Shown piece after piece: positions 24,701 to 35,800 of a stretch of DNA of 64,000 nt. Origin of the DNA: Dasyornis broadbenti (Eukaryota > Chordata > Aves > Passeriformes > Dasyornithidae); NCBI GenBank assembly GCA_013397935.1, contig VZRN01005622.1:879783-943782 (forward strand), written 5' to 3'. The notes under the pieces are model-generated. The model was given only the letters and a program-made list of their open reading frames with translations. It did no database searches and had not been told where the DNA came from. The translations under genes were made by a program, and so were the position numbers. Position 1 is the stretch's first letter, and each line of letters opens with the position of its first letter.

Positions 24701-26050
24701 TCCAACCATTAACCCACCACTTCCAAGTCCAGCACTACAACGTATCTCTAAGTGACACATCTACACTACACATCTTATAAACACCTCCAGGGATGGTGCT
24801 CCACCACTTCCCTGGGTAGCCTGTTCCAATGCTTTCCCTGTCTGAAAGGGTTCTCCAGTCTTCAGTTTGGTATCTGATACAGTGCTGTGCGTTTTGCGTA
24901 AGTTTTGCATAAGTCTTTCTTGACAGATGGATTCTGTAATTTCCAATCTACTGCAGCAAGCTGGATATACAGCAAAACACCACTGCCCTGCAACTGTGCT
25001 AGAGAGTAAAGGTCTAGGCTGCTGCAGAGTACAGATGATCTTGGTTTGATATTCAGACTATGATTGACCTTACTGTAGCTATTTTGGAAAAATGCAGTAC
25101 ATACCTGTAGGCATCCCACTGGCACTTGTTGCACTTTTCACTGAGAAAGAGGTAGTCATAAGAAAAGCAGCTATCTAATATGAAGTTGTAAATTTTGTTT
25201 ACTTCTACTGGCTCATAAATCTGCTTCCAAACTTAGGGAAACATCTGAGTATTTCACTTTAAAGGCTTAAAGATCTTTAAACTTTCCATTTTATTCAACA
25301 GGCCTTATTTGGTCACGGTACTCGCTAGTTATTATTCCTAAAAACTGGAGTCTGTTTGCTGTGAACTTCTTTGTTGGCTGTGCTGGTGGCTCCCAGCTCT
25401 TCCGAATATGGAGGTATGTGTTAAAAAGGCTACAACTACAACTGAGCATTAACCAGGAATTTATAAATGCTGCCAGCCTCTCTCTCTGTGCAACAGGCAA
25501 GAGGAACTGAAACATTCATTAAACATTTTCGGACATTTTTGCTACATTGTTAGTTTTACAGTTAAGTTGGAGTGAACCTTTAAATATTTTCAGTCCAGCC
25601 AGAGCAGCATGGAATTGTGACAGTTCCAGCTGGATCAAAGGATTCTTAAGCAGAGAAGTTGTTTGGGTTTGTTTTTCTTGTTTGTTTGTGTGGGGTTTTG
25701 GGTTTTTTGTTTGTTTGGTTGGTTGGTTTGTTGTTTTTTTGTTTTTTTTTTTTTTTAATTTTTTCTTGAAGGAAACTTTGGGAGTTTTCTGGCTTCACTA
25801 CCGGCCAGGAATGTGGCAAATTTAGCTGCTTTAGAACTTCCTACATGAATTAAGCTAGCCTATCCCAAGTTTCTACTCGCAAGTCCATTGTAATTTTAAA
25901 CCTCCTCTGCTGCTCCTCCTAGATTGCTAGGAAAACTCTGTTATTGTAACTGGTATTGTATTCTACTCTTAGCCTGTGGTTTTGGTTTTTTTTCCTCCCT
26001 ATAGGTATAATCAGGAACTAAAAGCAAAACAGCAAGAGCACCTGCAGTGA
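18690..26050 (+). CDS. MPC2: MPC2, mitochondrial pyruvate carrier subunit 2 (complete, five coding exons)
   Basis: MPC2 pairs with MPC1 in the inner mitochondrial membrane to import pyruvate into the matrix. Coding exons are 18690-18795, 22490-22530, 24079-24163, 25302-25413 and 26005-26050. They total 390 bases, giving 129 residues plus stop, against 127 in human. All borders are GT/AG and every phase joins cleanly. The start (gccATGG) has a good Kozak context. Recognisable blocks in order are the amphipathic N-terminal segment with YNHPAG (31-36), FFWAPIMKW (41-49), GLADMARPAEKLSTAQS (56-72), IWSRYSLVIIPKNW (80-93) and LFRIWRYNQELKAK (110-123). Family topology is three membrane helices. The C-terminus ends QQEHLQ, slightly longer than the human tail. 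Introns are 3.7, 1.5, 1.1 and 0.6 kb. MPC2 shares its promoter with DCAF6. Nothing suggests a pseudogene. Confidence 0.97.
18796..22489 (+). other. MPC2 intron 1
   Basis: Intron of 3.7 kb. The first about 170 bases belong to the CpG island. A CR1 3' fragment occupies 19171-19331, and a TG/TA-rich stretch lies at about 20165-20197. The rest shows nothing I can identify. Confidence 0.85.
19171..19331 (-). mobile_element. CR1 LINE 3'-end fragment
   Basis: The plus strand begins tcagagaatcatggaatgg and continues with the typical antisense CR1 string (gtttgggttgg, ccaacccctgccatgggca, accagaccaggtt). The terminal repeat is at the left, so the element lies on the minus strand. It is truncated at its 5' end, as most avian CR1 copies are, and lies within MPC2 intron 1. 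Confidence 0.9.
22490..22530 (+). CDS. MPC2: MPC2 exon 2
   Basis: A 41-base exon between ctccctcag and gtaagt. It completes Gly36 and encodes PKTVFFWAPIMKW (37-49), the start of the first membrane helix, including the conserved Lys in IMKW. Confidence 0.96.
22531..24078 (+). other. MPC2 intron 2
   Basis: Intron of 1.5 kb with a pyrimidine-rich acceptor (ctcttttcag). I see no repeat or RNA gene in it. Confidence 0.85.
24079..24163 (+). CDS. MPC2: MPC2 exon 3
   Basis: An 85-base exon encoding GLVGAGLADM through AVLMAT (50-77) plus the first base of Gly78, then donor gtaaag. It contains the strongly conserved ARPAEKLSTAQS loop/helix signature of MPC2. Confidence 0.97.
24164..25301 (+). other. 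MPC2 intron 3
   Basis: Intron of 1.1 kb. It holds one antisense CR1 fragment at 24656-24853; the remainder is unremarkable. Confidence 0.85.
24656..24853 (-). mobile_element. CR1 LINE 3'-end fragment (second subfamily)
   Basis: It starts aatcatagaaccatttagag on plus and runs through gagtccaaccattaaccca, acctccagggatggtgctcc and ccttccctgggtagcc-like blocks. It differs from the 19.2-kb copy in the block after 'gagtccaacc', indicating another CR1 subfamily. Minus-strand orientation, in MPC2 intron 3. Confidence 0.88.
25302..25413 (+). CDS. MPC2: MPC2 exon 4
   Basis: A 112-base exon that completes Gly78, encodes LIWSRYSLVIIPKNW through LFRIW (79-114), and gives two bases of Arg115 before donor gtatgt. 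It contains most of the second and third membrane helices. The human GAAGAS block reads GCAGGS here, a conservative variation. Confidence 0.97.
25414..26004 (+). other. MPC2 intron 4
   Basis: Intron of 0.6 kb dominated by a T/G-rich tract at 25658-25766. It ends in a pyrimidine stretch and the acceptor ccctatag. Confidence 0.85.
25658..25766 (+). repeat. T/G-rich low-complexity tract
   Basis: About 110 bases of almost only T and G on the plus strand, with units such as gtttgttt, ggttggttgg and a final long T run. It lies in the middle of MPC2 intron 4, between exon 4 and exon 5. It is simple sequence with no recognisable element. Confidence 0.85.
26005..26050 (+). CDS. MPC2: MPC2 exon 5 (coding part)
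   Basis: It completes Arg115 and encodes YNQELKAKQQEHLQ followed by TGA. YNQELKAK is the conserved MPC2 tail; the last residues diverge from human, as expected for a free C-terminus. Confidence 0.96.
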
Positions 26051-26252
26051 AGAGATGCTTAACCCAACAGGTCAAATCTAGCAACGCACAAACCCATCCC
26101 CATGGGACCTAGCTTCACTAATTTTAATGTTCGTTTTTCCTCTGAGAAAATGGAAGAGGAAATTTAAATGTTTAGAGAGCAAATGTTTTCTAAGTGCAAA
26201 TAACGCAATATCTCCACACGTTTAAATAAAGGGCAACCTTTTAAAATGAAGC
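26051..26252 (+). terminator. MPC2 3' UTR with poly(A) signal
   Basis: A short 3' UTR of about 200 bases. A canonical AATAAA at 26225-26230 is followed about 20 bases later by the likely cleavage region and then by a T/GT-rich stretch (cttgtgtcttgtattgtctc). No other AATAAA lies between the stop codon and this one. Confidence 0.85.
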
Positions 26253-27726
26253 TTGTGTCTTGTATTGTCTCTTTAAAGAAACTGACTGGATTTTGCCTAA
26301 AAAGAGTTGCTGAGCCTCACCTTATCTGACTCCACTGAACAGTGCTGGGAGTGACACAGTACTGGTGACAGCCAGAGCCTCAGACTGAAGTGATCTTTCC
26401 TATCACAGTCAGGAAACCACCTGGATAGGGGTTTGCCAACAGTAGCATTTGCATTTCGTTTCCTGATGCTCTTCCTTCCCTGGCAGCATAAGGATATTCA
26501 TTCCGGCTTCAGCTGTGTGTATCTTCATTTATTTCCCAGCCACCACTGTCCTGAACAAAAGCACAGCAAATAAATGTTCCACTGGTGTTTTAGCTTCTGT
26601 CATCCTTCACGACTCGAGGCAGAAGATGGTGGTGTTGAAGCACCAGACTCAGGCATTCATATGCAGGGGAGAAGATAACTGAGACAAGGCAAGTTCTGAT
26701 GAGTCTGTCAGCTCCCCTTTTTACAGGCTGTCCCACCAGGAAGCCACTTGGGTGTTCTGCCACAGTTCCACCTGCATTTCATGTTTCTTCTGGCTGAAGC
26801 AGTAAGACAGGGTCTCAAATGGTGGGCTCTCCAGCTGTGTTGGTCACTGAGTGGACACAGACTGCAGTGACTGAAGAATACTGCCAGGGAAAGAGGTGGT
26901 GTATTTCGTCCCCCTCCCTTCCCAGTCCCCAACCAGGTAAGACTCATCCAGCAAACCAGTAATGGGAAAAAAAAAAGTGTATTAAAATATTCACAAGATT
27001 ACAATAGAAAACATTAAAGTCCATTCAAGAAAAAATATCCAAGATAACTGTTTCCAGATGAGTCTGTAAAAGCAAAAGCACTAACAGTTGGTACACTGGC
27101 TCTTCATGTAATCAGGCCATGCAATGCATATCTAGCTCCCTCACACAGATTATACACCTGTCTTACAGGTGTTTGTTGCCTTGCACACCTCCAGGACAGA
27201 GGTTTATAAAAGAAGAGTACCCAGTCTATGTTTTCAATTACATTTACCACATAAGAACAGTTGGCATTGCAGGGAGACAGAAAACATTGCACAGCACACT
27301 GATCTCCAAAGGCATTGAACTTACATTTTAGAGTGCAAAAATACCTGTAAATAAAAGGGCTGATTAGCTTTAGGGCAGCAAAGAGAAGGGAAAGAGAAGC
27401 CTAAAGAAGACTATAGTTGCTGAGGATAGTTAACATGATTTTGTAGTCTCCCATATAAAAATGTTACACTGCAGAGGTGTGGCCACAGCCCAGAAGTCTT
27501 ACCCACCTTCTCTTTTGGTGGTTTTATGGAGAAAATATTTTCATCACCTATGATATATTAAGAGCATTTTGTATTTGAGGTCCTTAGTAGATACAGCAAT
27601 AATGTAAAATTCCAAGACAAGATTCCAATAGAGTGTGAAAGTGTTCTGGTTACAAATCAAACAATCCATACCTGACCTCAGTGAATCCACTCTAAGGTGA
27701 TGCAGCTTTCAAGTTGCATATACACC
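26253..27726. other. MPC2-MPZL1 tail-to-tail interval
   Basis: Probable intergenic sequence between the MPC2 poly(A) site and the most distal candidate MPZL1 poly(A) signal. I see no exon of another gene, no CR1 and no RNA gene. The right boundary is uncertain because the MPZL1 3' end is not fixed. Confidence 0.5.
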
Positions 27727-28981
27727 TTTATTGCAGTTACAAGACAGATGGTTACCTAGACAGTTCTCACAGCTTTAAAAAGTTTAAAAACCCAATTACA
27801 GCTCTTCTGGTCACAAACGGAAATACCACTAAAGCTTTGAGAGAAAACAAAACCCTACAGGTCTCTGGCTATAAACGACACATCAGGCAATGAGTTACAG
27901 GGGCATACCTGCCACTCTGTAATGACTCTTAATGCTACTTTGTGAACATGGTGAGCATCTTCCTCACAGAACAACTGTTGAAGTCAAAAGGATCCATGGA
28001 AACCTGACATACTGCACACAACTATCAATTTACTTAGACTGATACCTAATTTGTAATCCTCTTGAAATTCATTAATGGTAATCAAAAACAAGGAAGATTT
28101 CAGATTGATCCCAGTTTTGTTTGCATGATGAATAAAAGAATTTATTGCAAGTCTTTTCCATCACACAGGCCTTCTCCAGGTCCACTGCCCAGGAGCAATG
28201 ACCCACCTAACTGCTTTGGTCACTGGCTACTGCCTCAAGAGAGATGCCTACTCCTCCGCTGGGCTGCTGCAAGCCTGGCATGCAGCACTTCTTTTGAAAA
28301 TAGATGGTCCTAAAAAGAGCTGGCAGCAGTACTCTAACAGGACAAGGACAACACCCTTCATGTTCCTCAAAGTCCAAGCTGTTCTTTTTCACCTGCAAGG
28401 AACAGCATTAGAGAATTAAGAGAACAGCAGCAGAGCAAACAGAGTTAAACTTCTGGTCACCATAACATCAGGATATGATAACCTTGTCTGACTTTTAATC
28501 TCTGCCTGCTCTACCCATCAAGAAAGTGAAAGTCCTCTGTCTCCTGAGTCTTTACTAAGTAAGCCAACTCAGCATTAGTCCCTTTCATCAGCACAGTATC
28601 ATTAAACAATCTAAACCTGAGGCACAGAAAGTTCACAAGTGTTGTCTCTCACTGTGTGAAGTTCTTTTGACTTCAGCACAAATATGTTACTTAATAATTA
28701 CATTGCTCACTTTTCTATGACAAAAAAAAAAAAAAAATTCAGCCTTGGCACTGGAGAGGGGTTCAGACAGATTTCTGCCATTCCTGAGGGAAGACTTTTG
28801 TTTCTTTCTAAAAAGATGTTCAGTGTTTTTTAAAAATACTTCCAAGTTTATTCTGCCTTCATAAAGAGGACCCAAGAAGCCTTGCAAGAGCCTCCTCAGT
28901 CTAGGCAATATGAACATACCTGTAGCTAGACAAAAGTCATGCAAGGAGATGTTTCCTTAAGTCAGTTAATATCAGCCAGAT

Positions 28982-29064
28982 CAGTGTGTCTCCTAAAGTT
29001 AGCACCAGATCAGTCCTAAAGTTAGCACCAGATTCGTGTGCTTCCTAAAGTTAGCACCACATCA
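28982..29064. repeat. Three-copy tandem array with 20-bp core
   Basis: The core tcctaaagttagcaccagat occurs at 28991-29010 and 29014-29033 exactly, and with one change (cacat) at 29043-29062. The first and third copies also share a cagtgtgt/tcgtgtgc leader missing from the middle copy. It is inside the probable MPZL1 3' UTR. Confidence 0.92.
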
Positions 29065-29385
29065 GAATTGTGCTCAGATTCTCCAGTACATTCCAGCAGC
29101 AAAAGAAGCTAACATTAGTAGCAGACTTCAGAGGCAAGGCCAGCCCCATCTTCTCATAGCAGCAAATTTTTGATTGCCACGTTCATCACAATTCTCCCTC
29201 TTACTTGAAAATGTCAGGGGAGAAAGATGGTGATGTGCAGGGATGAACACAGGCAGATCAAAATCAAGTTTCTCCATCAACCACATCCAAAGCATAAGTG
29301 TTTTATTAAGTGAAAAATAAATGTTGGTAAGTAACAGCCTGATAGATATGGAAAGCAGCAGCAGCAGGATTCCTCCTGATCTTAA

Positions 29386-30142
29386 TCATAACATATGCTG
29401 GGTTGGAAGGGACCATCAGGATCATCGAGTCCAACTCCAGGCCCTAGGCAGGACACTCCAAGAATCCCACCGTGTGCCTGGGAGCATTGTCCAAACACTT
29501 CTTGAACTCTCTCAGTCTTGGTGCTGTGACCACTGCCCTGGGGAGCCTGTTCAGTGCCCAACCACCCTCTGGGTGGGTGAAAAACATTTTCCTGATATCC
29601 AACCTAAACCTCCCTTAACTCAGCTTCATGTCATTTCCTTGGGTCCTGTCACTGGTCACCAGAGCGAAAAGATCAGTGCCTGCCCCTCTGCTTCCTCTTG
29701 TGAGGATGTTTTAGAGCACAATGAGGTCTCCCCTCAGTCTCCTCCAGGCTGAACAGACCAAGTGACTTCAGCTGCTCCTCATACAACACCTCCAGTCCCT
29801 GCACCATTCTCGTTGCCCTCCTTTGGACACCCTCTAATACCTTAATGTCCTTTTTATACTGTGGTGCCAAAACTGCCCCCAGGACTCGAGGTGAGGCCGC
29901 CCCAGCCCAGAGCAGAGTGGGACAATCCCCTCCCTTGCCTGGCTGGCGATGCTGTGCCTGATGCCCCCAGGACAGGGATGTCCTTCCTGGCTGCCAGGGC
30001 ACTGCTGACTCCTGTTCAACTTCCATCAACCAGGACCCCCAGGTCCCTTTCCATGGTGCTGCTCTCCAGCCTTTCATTCCCCAGTCTATACACACATCCA
30101 GGGTGGCCCCATCCAAGGTGCAGAATTCAGCACTTGAGAAGA
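29386..30142 (-). mobile_element. CR1 LINE, long 3' fragment (about 750 bp)
   Basis: The antisense CR1 string starts gctgggttggaagggaccat and continues through gagtccaactccaggcc, the ccctggggagcctgttcagt block, aaacattttcctgatatcc, tctcccctcagtctcctcc and agctgctcctcatac, into the part encoding the C-terminal reverse-transcriptase region. The minus-strand frame at 30116-29673 reads as a degenerate fragment of that ORF (blocks such as LEGVQRRATRMVQGL). This is the longest CR1 copy in the window. Confidence 0.93.
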
Positions 30143-30150
30143 TCCTGTGG

Positions 30151-30362
30151 AATCACAGAATCACAGACTGGTTTGGGTTGGGAGGGACCTTAAAGATCAC
30201 CCAGTTCCAACCACCCTGCCATGGGCAGGGACGCCTTCCATCAGACCAGGTGACTCAGAGCTCCATTCAACCTGGCCTTGGACACTTCCAGGCATGGGGC
30301 AGCCACAGCTTCTGTGGGCAACCTGTGCCAGTGCCTCATCATCTTCTGAGTGAAGAATTTCC
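30151..30362 (-). mobile_element. CR1 LINE 3'-end fragment abutting the 29.4-kb copy
   Basis: It starts aatcacagaatcacagactgg and continues gtttgggttgggagg, caccctgccatgggcaggg and ttggacacttccaggcatgg to gtgaagaatttcctg. This is a different CR1 subfamily in the same minus-strand orientation, lying directly against the broken 5' side of the preceding copy. The layout suggests insertion next to or into the older element. Confidence 0.92.
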
Positions 30363-31197
30363 TGGCTACAGTCACCAACATGAGCACTGCAGCAACCAAG
30401 ACAGTGGATTTTATCAACAGATGGAAGCTGGAGTTGACAAACTACCTCTGAGTGTGGCTGGGGTGAGTAGGTCCCACTCCATCAGCTTCCAGCACTGGGT
30501 ACAAGCAACATAGCCCTTCATGTGGAGTCTTGCTAAAAACCCTGTTTAATCCATGAAGTAGAAGAAGATACCTAAAGGTCTTCTGTGAAGAAGAAATTCA
30601 TCAATTTTTCATCTTATATGCATTACAGCCAAAAATAAAATGCTAAAATATTTACAGAGCTGCTATGGTTAGTGAGCCATAGCTCAGCGTCTCAGTTCTC
30701 TACAAGACTTGGCAAATACCTGAAAAGTGATGCCTTAAAAACTTCCTTTAAAACTGAAACATGTCCCTTTTTTTGACACCAGCCAAGTCTTGGAAGAAGA
30801 ATTACACAAATTCAGATACTGCAGGATTAGCAACTGACATATGGCAGAATAAATTAATCTATGGTTTCCTTCTAGCCTCAGTTTTAAGAAGGTGGTTCTG
30901 GCTTTGCAAACAATGTTGTAAAATCTAGCCAGTGCACATATACAAAAATAAAGCTGTTGATTTCTAATAAAGGCAGGTGTTATCAGGAAACCAGTGAAGC
31001 CTCACCCTGATGGAAGAATATAGTGGTGTCCCCTAACTTTGTTGGGGAAAAAAACCCCACTGTACCCCAAAAATAGTTATTAAAATTGCACTGTCATAAT
31101 TAAGGATTATCTAATGTGGTTCTGAAAGGGTCTGCCATGGACCTACAACTATTTTTCATGTACTTGGTGTTACAGTGAAACATGGGCTTGAGTTTGT

Positions 31198-31360
31198 TTG
31201 GAACAGGTTGCTCAGAGATGCTGTAGAGTTCCCACCTGAGGAAATGCTCAAAACTCAGCAGAGTGCTGGGCAGCCTGCTCTGGCTGACCCTGCTTGAGGA
31301 AGACTGGATGATCTCCAGAAGTCCCTTCCAAGCTCAACCATTCTGTGACTGATTCTGTGA
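31198..31360 (+). mobile_element. CR1 LINE 3'-end fragment
   Basis: Sense-oriented CR1: ggaacaggttgctcagagatgc, gcctgctctggctgaccctgcttgag, ctggatgatctccagaagtccctt, and a terminal repeat ccattctgtgactgattctgtga. It is on the plus strand, opposite to the neighbouring 29-30-kb copies. Confidence 0.92.
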
Positions 31361-32761
31361 AACAGACTGAACTAGGAAATGGGTAACAATCAAAGAGAAG
31401 GGGTTACAACACACCAAATTGAAAATTATTTGCTGCCAAAAACCCAAAACCAAAACCACCACATTAGGATGTACATAACAGAAATCCTTCTGTATGCTTC
31501 TCTGAGAAGATCTCTGCTGGAAGGCCACTTCTAGTTTTGAGCACCAAACTTCAGGATATAGTGGGTCAACAAAAGAAATCCTCATCAGCAGAAACCCTTA
31601 ACAATCTAGGAGGAGTTTAACCTAGAAACAAGAGGCTGGAAAATTGTATTCAAGCAGTAGACTTGCAGAGATGAAGGAAATGAACTGCCCGTCTGCATCT
31701 TCTGTGCAAATAGAGGTTACAAAAAAAACACACACCAAAAAAATCAAAGAGCCCTAGATTTCCTCCAGAAGTCATTCAGTTTCCACTGCAGGCTTTCAAG
31801 AACAGATAAAGCACCTCCAAGGAGGTGACAGTGCTATAATGGAGCCATGGGAGAGAGGTAAGGGAGTACTACAGCTTCCAGATCCCTTAGAGCCCTTTTT
31901 AATGCTTACATGAAATGAGAGAGCTTTGAGGAAGAAACAGTTCACAGAAGAAAGGTTCAACAGAGTCTGAGGTAACCACCTACAGCTACAGCTTCCTATG
32001 CCTTTAACTCACTATCTCCTTTGTTTTCACAGGTAAACTACCATTTCACAAAATTCATCAGATCAACACTATCCCTGCACCTTAAAGGACTAAGCTTGAA
32101 TAGCTGGGCTCATTGAGAAGTAAACAGTTCTGTGACCCACGTTACACGGGGTCAGGTAGGCCTAAAGATTTCCTTCACTCACACTGCTAAGATATACATT
32201 TCTGATAGCTAGGAGTCACAATTTGGCTTACAAGACCAAGTGAGAGGGTCTAGTTTACATGAGAAGGCAGCCTGTACTGAGAATCTGACCAAGGAAAGAT
32301 AAATACCCTGTATACATAAAGAACTCTGAATATAAAGAAGATATCTTCTTTATAGTCACCTCAACAAAAGAAATTAGGCCCTATAAGCAAAGAAAAAAGA
32401 ATCTCCAAGTCAATCTAGAATCTTCAGGCATCTTCCAGTTTCTCCATTAATAATCAAGTTAAAAATATTTTAAAATTGTGATGCGAGTTTTCACTTTCTC
32501 TCTCGTCACACAAGATACAAAAAAAAAGAATATTGGCAATTTATAAGCAAAATTCTTACCGCATTTCAACATGCAACATTGGTCTCACTTCTGTACGATT
32601 AAATAGACTATTTACACACAATACATATATATCTCTCCCTCTGTATGCACATGCATTGGTCCTAGCCTAGGCATCAAAGGCCACATGTGAGTTCTCTGGG
32701 TAAAATCTTGCTCAAGCAATTCCAGTCTGAATGTTTGTTGTCCTTTGGATAGCTGAGGATC

Positions 32762-32863
32762 TCAGTTCTTCCGAATGTCGGCGTAGACCACAGACTCTGA
32801 CTTGTTGATCTTGTCGCTGTGCTGTCCCCCGGAGTGATCTAACTGCGCGTAAATGACTGGGCC
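32762..32863 (-). CDS. MPZL1: MPZL1 exon 6 (coding part, both ITIMs)
   Basis: Acceptor CCCCAG then 33 codons and TGA. It carries both ITIM tyrosines, in VIYAQL and VVYADI, 22 residues apart, separated by a His/Gly/Ser/Lys-rich linker. This spacing suits tandem SH2 binding by SHP2 as known for the family. The protein ends DIRKN, as in mammals. Confidence 0.96.
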   Translation of the reverse strand, partial: GPVIYAQLDHSGGQHSDKINKSESVVYADIRKN

Positions 32864-35800
32864 CTGGGGACACAACAAAGAGGCACAGTCAGGCTTTTCC
32901 AGAACAGGCCACACTGCCCCTCACTCCTGCGAGGGCTGCAGCAAGGTGAAAGCTAAAGCAAGACCACAGAGCTTTTATGACTGCGAACAGCACTTGGAAG
33001 CAGGTGGAATGAACCCTCAGCTGCACATGAGCTCTAGTCTGCCACCTTTCTCCTCTCACGAGCATGCCAAACAGCACCCTTGCCTCCCTCCAAGGCTGCT
33101 TGCTCCTCACAGAAAGCAAAATCCAGGATCTCTTGCTCTGAAAAGCAGCAATTCTTACATGCTATGGAGCAAAGATATGGCTTAGTCAGATGCATGCCAG
33201 ATTTAATATTGTTCAAGAGGAACTGTACTAGAGGTTTACCAGTTAACAGCAAAGTGTACTTCCCAAACTGCGACTCAGGTCCTATAAATCCCAACATGAC
33301 TGTACCACTTGGAGAAAGAGGGAGAGGATAAACCTGCAGCCACTCTGTGACTCAAGCCCAAGCAAGTGATGGGGCCAAGACTCACGCAGCAGTGAGCCAG
33401 AAAGTCCTAAAATGGTGCAGCAACATAGGATTCTTACCTGACTTCTGAGCCAGCCCAGGCAGCAGCAGCTCACAGACACCCTGGGCAGGCACAGCCACCC
33501 ATCTTCAAGACATTTGCTGGGGTGCAGGGGAGGACATTACAGCCCTATCTCTCAGCTGAGTGTGCAAACAAACCCGCACCTTCCTAAAACACCACATCCT
33601 TCAAAACACAGCCCACAGGAAACTCAACTGCAGCTCCTGGAGACAGGCTGAGGAGAGGACTGCAGCCTCCTAAGAACAGTGGAGGTGGGATCTCGATGGC
33701 AAGAGACCTGCAGCTCCCACTCTGAGCCCCCAAGCGAGACAAGCACAGGGCACAGGGCTGCCACCATCTACCAGGTGACCTCAGCAGAGCAACCACACAT
33801 CCCATGCAGGAGGGAAAGGGACCGTCCTATCTGGGGATGAGGGGCAAAAATTACAAAGAGAGAGTTTTTAATTTTTTGTGGCTTTTTCAGCAGTTTTTCT
33901 TCAAAACATCTCATTGATTTAACCATTCTGGTTTCCTTATGTCCCAGGAAGAAATAGCCTTCACTGGCACTTCTACACCCTTCTTGCCAGTACTTTTGTA
34001 ATCGTGACAAATTACAAAACTTTTCCATGGACCTGACAAAGAAATCTTTCTATCTATCTTCCAAAGTAATTATGAGCCAGAGATGAGAAGAGATCTTCTG
34101 TACAGAAAATTAATCCCTTGAAGGACCATAGGTACCTTCCTGCACTGCTCTTTCCCACCCAGCACAGTGGCAAAGCACACACCCAATAAAACACCTTGTT
34201 CTCTTTCAGAAGTAATTTAAATCCACATTTTCTTCCTTCTGCGTAAAGTATTTCCAAAGTAACGAAGAGTACAGGAAGAAGATGGACTGAAGGGTGAAAA
34301 CTTGCAAGTAGGTATAAAACACTGAATATAAACAACAGACTGAGAAAATGGGGAAAAAAAGGACACTGATGTCCTAGAAAACTCTGGATTTCAAATCTCA
34401 TTACAGCCACTTTTTTTTTACTTCTCTGCTATTTGCTTTCATGTTGTTCTGGTCTCCAACGCTGTATTGGATTACTAATTCCAATCAGAGTATAGTGTCT
34501 ATAGAAACTTCAAGGCACTCTAAAGTAACTCTAAATTTTAATTCCAAGCATTTTTGGAGGTCTTATCTGCCTGAGGCCAGAGGTCAAGGGTATGGCAAAC
34601 TCAGCTTGAGAGCACTATCAGTTAAAAAAACCCATAAAAATAATAAATCCAATGGCATAAAGTATTCACTATGACATTCCAAATTTTGTTAAAGTAATTC
34701 TGATGGGTCAATTTTCTACCACAGGAGTTCACTCAGTATCGGTTATGACTATTCCACGTTTATGCTAGTTTAAATACAGTTACTGTGCTGCAAGCAGCAT
34801 GTTAGTGATGTGGAAAGATTGACTGATCAGCTGATCCAAACCAAGTTATCATTGTCTCAATGTGTTCACTGTCAGTCACCTAAAAAAAGTGGTAGATCCC
34901 TAACACAGAGAAAATGAGGGACCAAGGATTTATTACAGTGCTCCATCTATTTGATTTGCTGCCAATAGATTCTCTAGCTGACTATAAGCATTGCCTGGGC
35001 CATTTTAAAAATAGTCAAAATCATTCAGAACTTTCCTCTAATCCCATGTAAGCTCAACCTGACTCTTCAGAACCAGAAGATAGACCCACACTGCTATAGA
35101 GAATCAGCATTTCCTTAAGCCTTGCAATTCTTCCATTCAGAACTGAAGGGAAAAGAGCAGCAGGTGTACCTGCTAAGGGTTTGTCAGCAGAGTCATGAAT
35201 TGCAAGTTACAGCAAAGAATAAGGAATTACAAAGTTAGACCACCATGGTCCAATAGGAATCTACAGAATTTTCAAATTTTTTAGATTCTGAATGATGTTG
35301 CAACTACCACAGATTCTAGCCCTGTGAGAGGTATCTGAAATTTAAGTCATGATTCCTGGCATCATGAACTACTCCTTCTCAGGGTCCTGGGATCCAAAGA
35401 AAGATATCCACGTGGGAAATCCATGTAGTTCTTGCCTTCACCGGAAATAATTTCTTACCCACGCCAATAACAGTCCTGGTAGAACAGGAGTCACTAGAGA
35501 ATGATGGCATGGACAAGAACCACCACAGACAAATCTGACAGGACAGAACATACCTGTTGAGAAGGAGGGCACAGTGAAAACAAGTGGAGCTGATTCAAGC
35601 AGTTGAACATTCACAGAATCAGATATGCAAAATTCAGAAAGCAGGGTCCATGCCTGAGTGACTTGCATTCAAAACACAAAGGAAGTGCAGGCTCAGTGCA
35701 CTTCCAGCAGAGATGTGATGCAGACAAATACTCCCTCAGTGATTCTTGAACTGATATATAATTTAAAAAATGAATAAACTTCATTTAATTGATTTAAATG

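Larger units (their letters stand above)
27727..32761 (-). other. Probable MPZL1 3' UTR (end uncertain)
   Basis: Sequence downstream of the MPZL1 stop codon on the minus strand. The human MPZL1 3' UTR is several kilobases, so a long one is expected. Minus-strand AATAAA signals are present at 29307-29302, 28852-28847, 28146-28141 and 27732-27727, and the true end could be any of these. The interval also contains CR1 insertions at 29386-30362 and 31198-31360 and a short tandem array at 28982-29064. Confidence 0.4.

Noticed and set aside
29321..30513. Open frames of 110-147 codons at 29.3-30.5 kb
   Set aside because: They are explained by the two CR1 fragments there; the minus-strand frame is a degenerate CR1 ORF piece, not a host gene.
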